Source: Bowdeniella nasicola (GTDB taxonomy: Bacteria > Actinomycetota > Actinomycetes > Actinomycetales > Actinomycetaceae). Taken from it: a DNA stretch of 33,337 nt. Under the pieces are notes generated by a model that had not been told where the DNA came from, made no database searches, and worked only from the letters and a program-made list of their open reading frames with translations. The DNA lies in contig JAUNVA010000020.1 of the NCBI GenBank assembly GCA_030537895.1, positions 1-33,337 of the forward strand, read 5' to 3'. This document shows positions 33,327 to 33,337 of the stretch, piece after piece. Both the position numbers and the translations under genes were made by a program. Position 1 is the first letter of the stretch. Each line of letters starts with the position of its first letter.

Positions 33327-33337
33327 ACAGGAGGAGC

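Noticed and set aside
1..33337. Prophage or integrative element
   Set aside because: No integrase, transposase, phage structural gene or attachment-site duplication was found; the tRNA-Trp is intact and not next to the defence operon.

Overview
The window is high-GC DNA from an actinobacterium. Evidence: an Actinomycetota-style secE-nusG-rplK-rplA order with a tRNA-Trp just upstream of secE, a long acidic N-terminal extension on NusG, frequent GTG starts and U-poor terminator hairpins. The family (possibly Actinomycetaceae-like) cannot be fixed from sequence alone. No integrase, transposase, phage gene or CRISPR array was seen.

Layout. (1) 1-3987, minus strand: the start of a probable alpha/beta hydrolase running off the left edge, a LysR regulator, a carotenoid/lignostilbene-type oxygenase and a lipoprotein ABC substrate-binding protein. 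This looks like a small uptake/catabolism cluster. A T-N11-A dyad overlaps a promoter ahead of the hydrolase. (2) 4304-5575: rplL and rplJ with a terminator hairpin and an L10-leader-like region carrying an attenuator-type terminator. (3) 5710-21318: a six-gene minus-strand operon with very tight junctions, read as an anti-phage defence operon: a COG1205/DUF1998 helicase, a DrmD-like SNF2 helicase, a PglX/DrmMI-like adenine methyltransferase, a stand-alone copy of that enzyme's C-terminal specificity region, McrB and McrC. (4) 21413-23005: an SDR-DUF2867 protein. (5) 23251-25919: rplA, rplK, nusG, secE and tRNA-Trp, all minus. (6) 26199-33295: ordinary chromosomal genes (aminotransferase, YccF, SanA-like DUF218, APH-fold kinase, adenosine deaminase, two alpha/beta hydrolases, YbaK deacylase).

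The main item is region 3. It resembles class 1 DISARM in its SNF2 helicase and large methylase. It differs in having one 1738-residue COG1205 protein (Druantia DruE-like or DrmA/DrmB-like) in place of separate helicase and DUF1998 genes, no phospholipase-D gene, and McrBC translationally coupled to the end. The methylase carries a (GA)10 tract immediately before its C-terminal specificity region. One added repeat unit would split the gene at an ATGA overlap of the same form as the operon's own junctions, giving a free-standing specificity polypeptide like the one encoded next door. This suggests phase-variable or switchable target specificity, comparable in concept to phase-variable pglX in Streptomyces. 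All functional statements about this operon are inference from motifs and gene order.
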